Assembly (NCBI RefSeq): GCF_900167415.1
Contig: NZ_FUWU01000033.1
Coordinates: 1-35,873, forward strand
Length of the DNA: 35,873 nucleotides
Direction of reading: 5' to 3'
Source: Fibrobacter intestinalis
GTDB taxonomy: Bacteria > Fibrobacterota > Fibrobacteria > Fibrobacterales > Fibrobacteraceae
The position numbers and the translations under genes are program-made. This document shows positions 25,155 to 34,432 of this stretch, piece by piece. Under the pieces are notes generated by a model. That model worked only from the letters and a program-made list of their open reading frames with translations. It did not search any database and was not told the origin of the DNA. How positions within the stretch are numbered: position 1 is the first letter of the stretch; every line of letters starts with the position of its first letter.

Positions 25155-26794
25155 CGAAAAAATCGGCTATCGCCTTTGCCATTTTGTGTCTATTCATCGC
25201 CAGCATTTCGGCCAGTCCCATCTGCGGACGTGAACGCCTTTGGCAAAATCGTACTCAACAAATTCATTCCACCGGAACGCCTTCCGCCAAATGGATAACC
25301 TCATCCACAACAAACTGCGATGCGGAATTTTATTACGATACAAGCGATGTCCAAGAACGCATTACCCAACATTTTCACATTTATTATGTCATTGAAGGCA
25401 TCCACGCCACGAAAAAAGCTTTTGTAGATTCCCTGGCGACGGCACTGGAAAAAGCCTGGAATTTTTACATACAAGAACTCGGCTATAAAAAACCGAAAGC
25501 CGCCCCCATCACTTGGCATTACCGCAAAGAACCCGCTCCCAATCGCTTCCCCATTGAAATCGCCGACATCAATTCCATTCGCGATAACGCCAGCCTATTC
25601 GGCGGTTTTTGCGGAGAATGTATCGCCGTCACCTTTTCGCCTTCCAGCGAACCGGACGAATCGGAAATTATCATTGAAAATGATTTTTTCTTTGCCGGAA
25701 TCAACAGCCCGCAAAAAAACGAAACCGATTCTTACTGTACCTTTTACAAAGCGGACAACCCGATGCAAAACGAAGTCACCGGAATTGACTATACCGTTCA
25801 TTTCGGCAAACTCATTCGGGCGACAGCCTTTCACGAATTTTACCACACGCTTCAATTTATCTACTTACCACCTACGGACAAGCGCGACACTTACTGGTAC
25901 GAAGCTTCCGCAACCGCCCAAGAAGAAATCGGAGCTCCCGATGTCAATGATTACTGGTCACAGCTGCCGCTATTTTTCAATGCAACAGGAAAACCGTTTC
26001 ATGAACTCAGCAGCGACTACGGCCTCGCCGTGTGGGAACTTTATAACGAAAGTATCTACGGCAATCCTATAGGAAAGCATTTTTGGGAACGCTTTGCCAA
26101 AAATCCAGACGCATCCTTTGAAGAAATTTTCGCCGAAGAAATGCAATATCGGGAAATCGATCCGGATTCCTCTTTCAACGATTTTGCCGAACGGCTTCTT
26201 TTTTCTGGACCTCGGGCATTATTTTCCGATTCCACAAAGCTCATTACGGACGACGCTTTCCGTTGGCCCTTTCAACCGAAAATTCTTTCGCCATCCACGG
26301 AAAGCGTTTCACTGACTCCGCCAGCCATCGCTTACTATCGCATCACCACGGATTCCATTCCACATTTAGACGCATTCCAAGGAAAAGCCAGCATCGCTTT
26401 ATACGGCAAGACACAAACGCCCATCTTTTATTCTCTAGATACAATAACGCTGGCCAATATCCTGCCCCAAATAGAAAAATCGGAAAATGCCGTTTTAATT
26501 CTTTCCAGACTTCGTGAACAGACAAGCCAAAAACCCATCGTCGATTCCCTGCCAATGCGAAATTACCCGAATCCGTGGCGTGGCGAAACGCCCCTCTGCT
26601 TTGCCCATCTTCCCCAAGATAAGACGTTTATAGAAATTCGGACAAGAACCGGAAAGCTCGTCGGCCAATTCAGATATTCGGGAGAACAGCTTTGCCTGGA
26701 AGCGGAAACGCTGCGAGAAAAACTCGCCCCCGGATTATACTACTTCCGAGCGGGAAACAAAAACAAGGCGAAGCCCTTTCTTGTCGTCTATTGA
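25151..26794 (+). CDS. Secreted gluzincin-like metalloprotease with C-terminal sorting domain
   Basis: The 547-aa product has a signal peptide (cleavage near SISAS, about 21), a catalytic-like region with HEFYH at 228-232 and Glu251 in WYEASA, giving HExxH followed after 18 residues by Glu, the spacing known in gluzincins. The final about 75 residues (NYPNPWRGET ... LAPGLYYFRAG) match a type-A type IX-secretion sorting domain. It resembles the MXAN_6640-like putative metalloproteases, but the exact family is uncertain. The ATG overlaps the UbiD stop, so it shares the operon though its role looks unrelated. Its 3' end overlaps that of ribD by seven bases on the opposite strand. Confidence 0.78.
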   Translation: MTKKSAIAFAILCLFIASISASPICGRERLWQNRTQQIHSTGTPSAKWITSSTTNCDAEFYYDTSDVQERITQHFHIYYVIEGIHATKKAFVDSLATALEKAWNFYIQELGYKKPKAAPITWHYRKEPAPNRFPIEIADINSIRDNASLFGGFCGECIAVTFSPSSEPDESEIIIENDFFFAGINSPQKNETDSYCTFYKADNPMQNEVTGIDYTVHFGKLIRATAFHEFYHTLQFIYLPPTDKRDTYWYEASATAQEEIGAPDVNDYWSQLPLFFNATGKPFHELSSDYGLAVWELYNESIYGNPIGKHFWERFAKNPDASFEEIFAEEMQYREIDPDSSFNDFAERLLFSGPRALFSDSTKLITDDAFRWPFQPKILSPSTESVSLTPPAIAYYRITTDSIPHLDAFQGKASIALYGKTQTPIFYSLDTITLANILPQIEKSENAVLILSRLREQTSQKPIVDSLPMRNYPNPWRGETPLCFAHLPQDKTFIEIRTRTGKLVGQFRYSGEQLCLEAETLREKLAPGLYYFRAGNKNKAKPFLVVY

Positions 26795-27825
26795 TTTTCG
26801 TCGCGGTCAGCGGCCAGCAAAAAATCGGTTCCCAGTTTTGCGATTTGTCGCAATTCCGGCTCTACTCCGCTTCGCCAAGAAAGGCCATTGAACATTTCCT
26901 TTGTAGAGCGTAACACAAACAAGCGATTCCACATTTTATTCGCCAAAATCTGACGGCACAAAGTCGCCCCGGGTTCCACAGCTAGCCGATGAATGCCCAT
27001 TTGACTCAAGTCGTCCATCATTTTCGACCAATTTTCAGCAAAAGTTTTTCCCTCTAAAAGGCGAACTTCTGCAAGTCCGTCCAATTCTGTTTGGGGAATC
27101 CGGCTGTAAACCATCGGCAATCGTGCAAAAGGAGTTTCCCAAAGATGCAGATGCCGCGAAAGTAAACGAGAACCGGCAAAAACAATTCGAATGGGATGAT
27201 TTCCGCCGACTCCGCGAACGGTCAATTTCGGGTTATCCGCAAGAACCGTTCCTCCGCCCACGCAAATACATTCCGCAGTTCTTCGCCATTTCGCCGTCCA
27301 GACATTCGCTTCCATTCCCGAAATGCGAACCGGCGAACGATCCGCCGCGGCAATAAATCCGTCAGCCGACTCGGCGATTTTCAATTCGACAAACGGACGG
27401 CGGTTCCGGACAAAAAAATCATAAGCATCATAAAAATGCAAAAAATCGTCAGGTGGAGAAACAAAAACCGATTCGATGCCCGCTGAAGCCAAAATTTTTT
27501 CGCTTTTTCCAAAGACCTGCGGATTCGGATCTCGATGGGCAAAGAAAACTTTCCGAATTCCTGCGGCGATAATCGCCTGCGTGCAGGGCGGCGTTCTGCC
27601 AAAATGACAGCAGGGTTCCAACGTTACATACAAAGTCGCTTGATTCGCTCGTTCGGTCGCATCACGCAAGGCCATCACTTCGGCATGGGGGCCGTGAATC
27701 CTTTGCGTGTGCCCCACTCCAACAATTTTTCCATCTTTTACAACAACCGCGCCCACTGCCGGATTCGGAAACGAAACGCCAACCGCCAACAATGCCTGTT
27801 CAAAAGCCTTTTCCAGATAATTCAT
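26788..27825 (-). CDS. ribD: Bifunctional riboflavin biosynthesis deaminase/reductase
   Basis: RibD deaminates then reduces the pyrimidine intermediate in riboflavin synthesis. The 345-aa chain has the N-terminal cytidine-deaminase-type zinc site, HGPHAEV (His47, Glu49) and PCCHFGRTPPC (Cys72, Cys81), then the C-terminal reductase (about 150-345: VELKIAESADGFIA, GGGTVLADNPKLTVR). I chose ATG 27825 (MNYLEKAFEQAL), which overlaps the upstream PAS gene stop (ATGA); a start at 27897 would lie inside that gene. Confidence 0.93.
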   Translation of the reverse strand: MNYLEKAFEQALLAVGVSFPNPAVGAVVVKDGKIVGVGHTQRIHGPHAEVMALRDATERANQATLYVTLEPCCHFGRTPPCTQAIIAAGIRKVFFAHRDPNPQVFGKSEKILASAGIESVFVSPPDDFLHFYDAYDFFVRNRRPFVELKIAESADGFIAAADRSPVRISGMEANVWTAKWRRTAECICVGGGTVLADNPKLTVRGVGGNHPIRIVFAGSRLLSRHLHLWETPFARLPMVYSRIPQTELDGLAEVRLLEGKTFAENWSKMMDDLSQMGIHRLAVEPGATLCRQILANKMWNRLFVLRSTKEMFNGLSWRSGVEPELRQIAKLGTDFLLAADRDENQ

Positions 27826-28682
27826 TTTTTCGATAGCAACTGGCTTACGCCATACAAAGTGTAAAATCCGATATCGTTCTTTTCCAACGTACTGCAAATT
27901 TCCAAATCGACCCTGGAGCCGTCTTTATTTTGCACCGTAATCACAGACCTCTGCGGAGAATCGCATTCCTTTCCACTATCGGCAAGACTCGCAATCCGTT
28001 CATTCAATTCCTGCCGGATTTTAGAAAGGGATTCCGGCGTAAACACATCTACATTAGAAATAATCGGACCAGCGGGAAAATCGTCAATGCCAAAGCGTTC
28101 TTTGGAAACAGGCGTCAAGAGAGTCAGTCGCCGAGACAGACAATCCATTTTCCAGACGATTGCCCTTGAATTATTCAGCAAGATATTCATCAACCTTTTG
28201 TGTTCAATCAATTCTTCATGGATTCGAATTTGTTCATTTATCGGAAAGAACGAACAACAAAAAATCGCTTTAGCCCGAAACGAAGTGAAAAATCCAAAAA
28301 GTTCATACCATTGCCATCCATATCGCGCATCGCGCAAACGAATCCGTAAATTTTCAAGACTTTTGCCCGCATACTTTTTCTCGTCGCCAAGAGAATTGGT
28401 TATCACTGTATTTAATAGTTTCGCATCGTCCGGGTGAATAAATTCCTTGAAGTTATGTTTTTTGAGTTCTTCATCGGAAATGCCGAAAATCTGCAATAAC
28501 GCTGCCGATGCCGATAACGATTGCAAGTCTTTTAAGGAAAGAATGGCAAGAAGGCTTTTGGTCTTCTGATCTATCTGGCGAACCAGCTGCAAGCGGTCTT
28601 TTAAAGAAACGATTTGCAACAGCAAAAAGATAACCGCCACAAAAAACAATAGAGCGAGAATCAGAGGGTAATTGTCAAACAT
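27822..28682 (-). CDS. Membrane-anchored PAS-domain protein without output domain
   Basis: The 286-aa protein begins with one transmembrane helix (about 5-25), followed by two PAS-like units: about 42-150 (LLQIFGISDEELKK, FIHPDDAKLL, YGWQWYELFG) and about 165-283 (AIVWKMDC, VITVQNKDGSRVDLEI). The pattern is that of a sensor N-terminus, but no histidine kinase, GGDEF or cyclase domain follows; the gene stops at the ribD start with an ATGA overlap. It may act through a partner, or be a shortened sensor. The function is not predictable from sequence. Confidence 0.7.
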   Translation of the reverse strand: MFDNYPLILALLFFVAVIFLLLQIVSLKDRLQLVRQIDQKTKSLLAILSLKDLQSLSASAALLQIFGISDEELKKHNFKEFIHPDDAKLLNTVITNSLGDEKKYAGKSLENLRIRLRDARYGWQWYELFGFFTSFRAKAIFCCSFFPINEQIRIHEELIEHKRLMNILLNNSRAIVWKMDCLSRRLTLLTPVSKERFGIDDFPAGPIISNVDVFTPESLSKIRQELNERIASLADSGKECDSPQRSVITVQNKDGSRVDLEICSTLEKNDIGFYTLYGVSQLLSKK

Positions 28683-29049
28683 AAGATTCTTCTAAAATGG
28701 TTTTGGGGGATACTTCGACAAGCTCACCAACCGTTTGTCGAACTAATCGAAGGGAAACAGAAATGAAAAGCGGTCAATACATTCGGTATTGAACACTTTA
28801 AGAAATGAAGCCATGCGACGCAGCACAACTGATTTTTGGAAAATGGATTTTTAACTACAGCCATAATGCCAATTTATAAAAAACTCGGCAAATGAAAATC
28901 CATTTTTCGCAAAGCTTTATCCGTCAAAGAATAAAGAATTACATACAATCCTTCACAAAACATTCGCAATCCATTTTTTCAAAGAGAGAACTTGTTCTCG
29001 CAAGGGGAATTCTTTTTCAAAATGGGAACGATGTCCAGACGCATTCCTT
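28683..29049. other. Gene-free spacer before the restriction operon
   Basis: No supported gene lies in these 367 bases. They hold one short repeat at 28713-28751, AT-rich sequence and a small inverted repeat GAGAAC-TT-GTTCTC at 28986-28999. The spacer is the boundary between the chromosomal block and the right accessory block. Confidence 0.6.
28713..28751. repeat. Short dispersed repeat (TTCGACAAGCTCA type)
   Basis: CTTCGACAAGCTCA with nearby CCAACCG and GTCGAAC phrases is a known dispersed motif type in many bacterial genomes. A longer cluster occurs at 35063-35170. It is intergenic here. Confidence 0.55.
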
Positions 29050-32000
29050 CTAAAACGCTTTTTCAACCCATTCGGCAAGCTTGCCTTCCTTGGCGAGTTC
29101 GGCGGTATCTTTCATCTTGAAATTCGGGTAAAGCGCCTGGATTTCCGATGCGGTCTTGCCTTCGATTTCTCTGTTGAATCCTAGAATGTAGTGCATGGCA
29201 ATCATGTAAATGATTTCGGTGGGAGCTGCCCCGTAAACTTGATTCTTGACGATATACTCTAGCCTTTTCTTGTCGTCGGGGAAGAGTTCCTTCATCTTTT
29301 GGGAGCGATAAATCCGTTTGATGATTTCGGTGATATAAAGTCCCGATTTCATATACAGGTCGGCAAAGGTGTGCGTCGGGTCGTCGAAGCACCCCGGCGT
29401 TTCCTTTTCCAGCATATCCACCATCTCCTTGACGACTTTTTTCGGGGTGAATATCTGGTTTGTCTTTTGCGGCGGAATGTAATCGAAAATATCGCCTTTG
29501 AAATTTTCCTTGAAGTAATCCGCGAGCTCCGAACGTTTACGCATAAATTCTTGGACGGAATCGTTGAAGACGACGGATTCAAAGAGATGGCCAGCGTAAT
29601 GCTTTTTCTTGCCGTCATTTTCGTCGGTGTAATCGCCGCCGTCGCGAAGGAACTTGAATTCGTCAACGGTGATGCTTGTGACTTCAAGGAATACGTTGCC
29701 CGGAATGTCTCGTTCGAAATTTTCGAGAGTGGTTTCGGCATTTCCGTAAGCCATTAGGAATGAAGGAATCGTGCGGGCAAAGCCACGCAGATGATCGCGG
29801 ACGCGTTCTTCGATGGCGTTTTTCTTCTTTTCGATTTTACTTTCTTCGACCGCCTTGACGGTTTCCTCTGTCGCCTTTTTCCAAATGTCCGATGTATCCG
29901 AAACGGTTTCTTTGAATTTTTTCTCAGCAGCATCCATTTCCTTTTTGAATAACTGCTGAATTTGCTTTTCTTCGGCCTTGGAATTGCAGTTTTTCAACGC
30001 CTCGTCGCGCTTATGTTCCGCTGTACCGGCTTCTATCTTGAAATCGGCGGCGGCAGAACTGATTTTCTTTTGTCCGTAATTTTGCAGATTGCGTTCAAAT
30101 TCCTTGGACTGAGATTTGGTCATGTCTTGGCCAAACTTGACCTTGGCTTCTTCGGCTACTTTCTTTACAGATACATCGTAAACAGTGGTCAATTCCTTAA
30201 CGACATTTTCTATTTCCGAAGGCTTGTGGTCTCGCAGTAACCTATTCACGTCTTTTTCGTAATCATTAGATTGCTGGGCAAAAACCGGATCACCAAACTT
30301 ATCTGCGGCTGTCCCGACCACCTGTTCCGAGGGAACATCGACATTTCCATTTTCATCAAGAGGAAGTTCATTCGCCTGTTCCGGGGTGACAATATTCTTG
30401 TCCGCTTCTGCCTTGGTGACAGGATTTACCTTTTTGAGGATGTCGTTTACAATCGAAGGTGCAGCAAAAATTCCGCTGATATTCTGGAAAAGGAAATTGC
30501 TCATGAATCCATGATTCACGACTTCCTTAGCGTGGATATGCCTCGGGATGGTCAACACCTTTTCGGCATCCAGCTCTATCATTTCGCCATTGTCGTCTTC
30601 GCCTACCACAGGGAAGAAGTTCAAGAGTTCCAGAACATGCTTCTTGCGCTTTTCGCTATCACCTGCACCACCGGCAGTATCCTTGTACTGGTCATTGGCA
30701 ATGGTTTCCACGATAGTCAGCGTGCGTGCCGGATCAAAATCGAACACATACGCATTATCTTTGCGATATGTTTTGCCATCCTTATCCAAGAAAAGGCACG
30801 GATTCTGAGCACGGAATGCAGCCTGCATATACAGCGCCGGAGAACGCATGGAGCAAAGCATCAGAACAGCGGTCCATTCGGGAATGGTGACGCCCGTCGT
30901 AAGCTGCCCCACCGAAAGGGTAATAGTCTTTTCGTTTTTCTTGATTGCTTCGCGGACAGCGGTAATCGCCTTCTGGTTTTCCAGTTCCTCGTCGCCATTA
31001 CCTACAGCAAGGACCACCGTATATTCCTTGAATACAGGGTGCTGTGTCAAAAGCTTTTTCAAGGCGATGGCAGAATCTACACGATTCAACAACCAGAACG
31101 TATGCTTGAGCTGGTTCCTGAGTTCTTCCGTAGAGAACGGATACTTTTTCTGCTCCGTAAGAGCACGCAGGAACTTCTTTACATCTTCGAGATGTTCAAA
31201 ATACCCTGAAGCATTCGTCTTGAAGAACTCGTTCAAGTCAAAGTAATATTGCGTTTCTTCGTCATCAATGAGAGTTCCAGCATCGGCCTTCGCTCCCATC
31301 ATATCGGACATCTGGTAAGTGAACAGATTGAGCTTCGGCAAGTCTTCGTAAGGATTTTCTATCCCCTTTTCCGCAAATTCTTTTTTACGCTCCTGTTCGT
31401 CTGCGTATGTCCAGTTGAATATAGCCTCTTCGGGGAACTTGTCGGAAGCAAGCATCTTGAACGGAGTGCCCGAAAGGTTCAGCGTAAAACGGCGTTTGAT
31501 GCGTTCCAAGGCAACATCCGTTTTATCGGTTTCTACGCCCTCGTGCGCCTCGTCAAGAATCAGCACATCCCAATCAAGTTCAGAAACTTCGCGGAGTTTT
31601 TCGTAATCGCCGCCAAAAGCCTTTGCACCTTTAAGGTCTTGCAAGGAGATAAATTCAATGCAGCCAAGCCTGTTCTTGCTAATGGCACGAGTGAATTCAT
31701 CCCTTGTCAAAACATGCTTGTATTTTTGTGGATTCTTCTTGAAAACATCCACTTGGCTTACAAAATAGTAGCCGCCTTCCGTCCCGACGAAACGGGCATA
31801 ATCGCTATACCAGCTATCGGCAATGGCGGGGCGATTTGTCAGGATAAGCACATTTTTTGCGCCGACGCGCCTGCAAAAATCGTATGCCGTGAGCGTCTTT
31901 CCAAAACGGGGCTTCGCGTTCCATAGGAATTCGGGGGCCTTGTCCTTTTTCAGGATTTTTATCAACTTGTGGTTGTCGAAATAATTGGCAGTCTTTCTGG

Positions 32001-32436
32001 CGGCTTCTTCTTGCTCGTCACGGAGTTCATAGATTTCGACTCCATCCATCTCGGTGAGGATTCCGTGATTTTCCTTAAAGTCGCGGAAGTGATTTTTTGA
32101 TGTTGCTGCGTCGGTCCTGAACCATTCGGTTTTGGGCTTGCGCTCGATATTTTGCTTGTTGGTCAAGTATTTGTGGAAGTCGTGATCGCGAAAGGGCGTG
32201 GAGTCGTCTTCGAATTCCGCTTTGCCAGACCACTCGATGTTTGCTTTTGTGTTGGAGGTGTGGGTTTGCTGCTTGACGCGTTCATCAACGGCGGTTTTCA
32301 GGTTCTCGCCGAAATTGACTTCGGTATCGCCGATTTTTATCCAGCCGTTGTGGGTTACGTCGTTTGGAGTGGTGTAGGCGTAGATGGCGCGGTTCACGGG
32401 CCGTATGGTTTTGATTTGGGTGACGTTAGTGGGCAT
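29050..32436 (-). CDS. Restriction-like SF2 helicase with GIY-YIG-like N-terminus and truncated methyltransferase C-terminus
   Basis: The 1128-aa protein combines three parts. N-terminus (about 15-95): RAIYAYTT and GWIKIGDT resemble a T5orf172/GIY-YIG nuclease core with Arg53 but a doubtful catalytic Glu (HDFHKYL). Centre: SF2 DNA translocase with Walker A variant PRFGKT (176-181), DEAH (295-298), SGTPF (322-326) and the late motif QAAFRAQNP. Charged coiled coil follows (about 760-860). C-terminus (993-1090): NQIFTPKKVV, FADLYMKSGLYITEI and VYGAAPTEI recall methyltransferase motifs X, I and II, but no motif IV follows. The methyltransferase gene ends with TAATG over this start. Likely it is the restriction subunit of a two-gene system; anti-phage activity is inferred. 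Confidence 0.75.
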   Translation of the reverse strand: MPTNVTQIKTIRPVNRAIYAYTTPNDVTHNGWIKIGDTEVNFGENLKTAVDERVKQQTHTSNTKANIEWSGKAEFEDDSTPFRDHDFHKYLTNKQNIERKPKTEWFRTDAATSKNHFRDFKENHGILTEMDGVEIYELRDEQEEAARKTANYFDNHKLIKILKKDKAPEFLWNAKPRFGKTLTAYDFCRRVGAKNVLILTNRPAIADSWYSDYARFVGTEGGYYFVSQVDVFKKNPQKYKHVLTRDEFTRAISKNRLGCIEFISLQDLKGAKAFGGDYEKLREVSELDWDVLILDEAHEGVETDKTDVALERIKRRFTLNLSGTPFKMLASDKFPEEAIFNWTYADEQERKKEFAEKGIENPYEDLPKLNLFTYQMSDMMGAKADAGTLIDDEETQYYFDLNEFFKTNASGYFEHLEDVKKFLRALTEQKKYPFSTEELRNQLKHTFWLLNRVDSAIALKKLLTQHPVFKEYTVVLAVGNGDEELENQKAITAVREAIKKNEKTITLSVGQLTTGVTIPEWTAVLMLCSMRSPALYMQAAFRAQNPCLFLDKDGKTYRKDNAYVFDFDPARTLTIVETIANDQYKDTAGGAGDSEKRKKHVLELLNFFPVVGEDDNGEMIELDAEKVLTIPRHIHAKEVVNHGFMSNFLFQNISGIFAAPSIVNDILKKVNPVTKAEADKNIVTPEQANELPLDENGNVDVPSEQVVGTAADKFGDPVFAQQSNDYEKDVNRLLRDHKPSEIENVVKELTTVYDVSVKKVAEEAKVKFGQDMTKSQSKEFERNLQNYGQKKISSAAADFKIEAGTAEHKRDEALKNCNSKAEEKQIQQLFKKEMDAAEKKFKETVSDTSDIWKKATEETVKAVEESKIEKKKNAIEERVRDHLRGFARTIPSFLMAYGNAETTLENFERDIPGNVFLEVTSITVDEFKFLRDGGDYTDENDGKKKHYAGHLFESVVFNDSVQEFMRKRSELADYFKENFKGDIFDYIPPQKTNQIFTPKKVVKEMVDMLEKETPGCFDDPTHTFADLYMKSGLYITEIIKRIYRSQKMKELFPDDKKRLEYIVKNQVYGAAPTEIIYMIAMHYILGFNREIEGKTASEIQALYPNFKMKDTAELAKEGKLAEWVEKAF

Positions 32437-34424
32437 TAGACCATCTCCTTGACATGCGATTCAATAAAGTCGCGTTCTTCTTTAGATAGACCGTATTTTT
32501 TGTAAAGTTGCAAGTCGATTTCGTGAACGGATTTGGACCAGTCGATGTCGGATTTGGAAGTGAAGTCTTGAAGAGGGACGTATTTCCAAACCTCTTTACG
32601 AGCGTTATCTGGAGTAACTTTACAAATTCCAAGTAATGCCCGTACAAATTTTGTCTTTAAATACTTTATTAAAGATTCACATTCTGCTTTTGAATTAAAT
32701 CTTCCAAAACTTATAAATGTTTGAGTACTTACGCTATTTGGAGAAGCTATTTCTAATTCACTAAGTATTTCTCCAAATTTTCCTTCACCATTTGATTTGG
32801 CAACAAAAATTTTCCATTTATCCAAATTTTCATGATTCGCTATATATTCTTTTTTTACAAATTTATAGCATCTTTTTGTTTCGTCCAATCCAAAGATTCT
32901 TCTATATGAATTTGATTTGTTTTTAAATTCTTCATCGAAAAAGATTTCAGGGAATTTTTTAAAAATATTTGAGCCAATAGATAATTTTTCCGAGGCCTTC
33001 ACTCTTCTATTAAATTCGGGATGTTTTTGATAGAGTATTTTAGTCAGTCGATAACTAGAACGGTTAAAATGAATTTCATCAAGATAGTGGTTACATAAAG
33101 GATTTATTTTGTCAACTATGATTTGCATAATATCTGAAGTAACAAATTTCCCAATTTTCCCAAATATTTTTTCTTGATTCCTTAGTGTTATGGCAACACC
33201 TCCCTTTATATCAGTGTTTGGAAATATTTTTGAGGCTTCGGGTTCGTAATGAAGAACTTTAAAATGCTCATCATTTAAAATTTTTTCATTCCATGCTTTA
33301 GGAGTCTGTCCAGCGTTAAAGAGGAATCGGGCTGGTGTAATTAACTCTACACAATCTGCAATCTTGAATACTGCATCCATAAAATGATTATAAATAGGCG
33401 GCTGCCTTCCATTCTTTTCGGATTCTTCCTGATACGGTGGATTCCCTATCACGGCAAAGAATTTTTTCATGATACACTCTCCCTTATTTTGAAAAAGTTG
33501 AAATTCCGGCGGAGATTGAAAAACACATTTGTGCTTTCTTCGCCAGTCGTAAATCCGGCATATTTCGGTGGTGACTTCGCTTGTTTCACCTTCTGTCTCG
33601 AATCCGAGGAAATTCATTTGTCCGCAATCCTTTTCTTGAATTTGCGGAATCCTGCCTGTAAGGCCGTCCATCTGCCAAAAGTTCCACGCAATCACGTTGG
33701 CGGCGGTCATGGCCGTTTTCTTGTCGGGCTTTTCGCCTAACTTCTTTTCCCAATGTTCCACCCATGTCAAAAACACATTGATGCGGGCAATCAAAAGGTT
33801 GTCGCCTTGAAACTCGTAACCGTAAGAACTTTCCAACGAACGCATAGACCATTTCCGATATTCGTCGCCGTCGGCATTTTCGGCTGCCACGCGGAGTTTG
33901 CGATCCAAGAATCCAATGCGGTCTTCCACTTCGATAAAATTCCCGTCTGTGGGATTGTAACGGCTGGTGACAAAAGGAGCTTCGCCGCAAGTGATTTCGA
34001 GCTTGGTGAGTTCGATATAGTTCTCCCAAGACGTTCCTTCGTTAAACCGAATTTTTGGACGAGAAGTTGTCCAGGCTCTTTCCCCTTCCACATTGAATGC
34101 GCCTGCGTAACCCAAGTAATCGTCATCTAGGGCGTTGTTCATCTGGTTGCAAACCCAAGAGGGCGTAAAGACTTCGGCGCGCTTTTTGGTGCGATTCTTT
34201 TGGGTGTCGAGTGCCTTAGTGATTCTCGGGCGCACAAGCATCAGGCTTCCGCCGGTAATTTCCTTGAATTCGATTTCGCTTTTTGGGGAAATGGCGTCGT
34301 ATTCGTCTGTCGCCCACAAGATGTTCTTGCCGGTGGTCTTGTCTTTCAAGAGTCTAGGGAGCACGGCTCCTTGATACACGTCAAAGATTTGCCGGACTGG
34401 CGTGTCTGCCGCAATGTTTTTCAT
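32436..34424 (-). CDS. N6-adenine DNA methyltransferase, restriction-modification type
   Basis: The 662-aa protein is an Eco57I-like methyltransferase: motif X region AEVFTPSWV (84-92), motif I variant EITCGEAPF (143-151), motif II region GYEFQGDNLL, and catalytic motif IV NPPY (328-331). The part after about 340 likely includes the target-recognition region. It overlaps the helicase gene by one base. GGGAG lies six bases before the ATG and is partly held in a hairpin. Two oddities: an internal Met319 has its own strong Shine-Dalgarno (AAGGGAG), and the DNA from about 33470 to 32590 is visibly AT-richer than the 5' half, suggesting exchange of the recognition part. Confidence 0.8.
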   Translation of the reverse strand: MKNIAADTPVRQIFDVYQGAVLPRLLKDKTTGKNILWATDEYDAISPKSEIEFKEITGGSLMLVRPRITKALDTQKNRTKKRAEVFTPSWVCNQMNNALDDDYLGYAGAFNVEGERAWTTSRPKIRFNEGTSWENYIELTKLEITCGEAPFVTSRYNPTDGNFIEVEDRIGFLDRKLRVAAENADGDEYRKWSMRSLESSYGYEFQGDNLLIARINVFLTWVEHWEKKLGEKPDKKTAMTAANVIAWNFWQMDGLTGRIPQIQEKDCGQMNFLGFETEGETSEVTTEICRIYDWRRKHKCVFQSPPEFQLFQNKGECIMKKFFAVIGNPPYQEESEKNGRQPPIYNHFMDAVFKIADCVELITPARFLFNAGQTPKAWNEKILNDEHFKVLHYEPEASKIFPNTDIKGGVAITLRNQEKIFGKIGKFVTSDIMQIIVDKINPLCNHYLDEIHFNRSSYRLTKILYQKHPEFNRRVKASEKLSIGSNIFKKFPEIFFDEEFKNKSNSYRRIFGLDETKRCYKFVKKEYIANHENLDKWKIFVAKSNGEGKFGEILSELEIASPNSVSTQTFISFGRFNSKAECESLIKYLKTKFVRALLGICKVTPDNARKEVWKYVPLQDFTSKSDIDWSKSVHEIDLQLYKKYGLSKEERDFIESHVKEMV

Positions 34425-34432
34425 TCCATTCT

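Noticed and set aside
30271-31209. 312-aa plus-strand open frame
   Set aside because: It is antisense to the helicase motifs and has no ribosome-binding site or family features.
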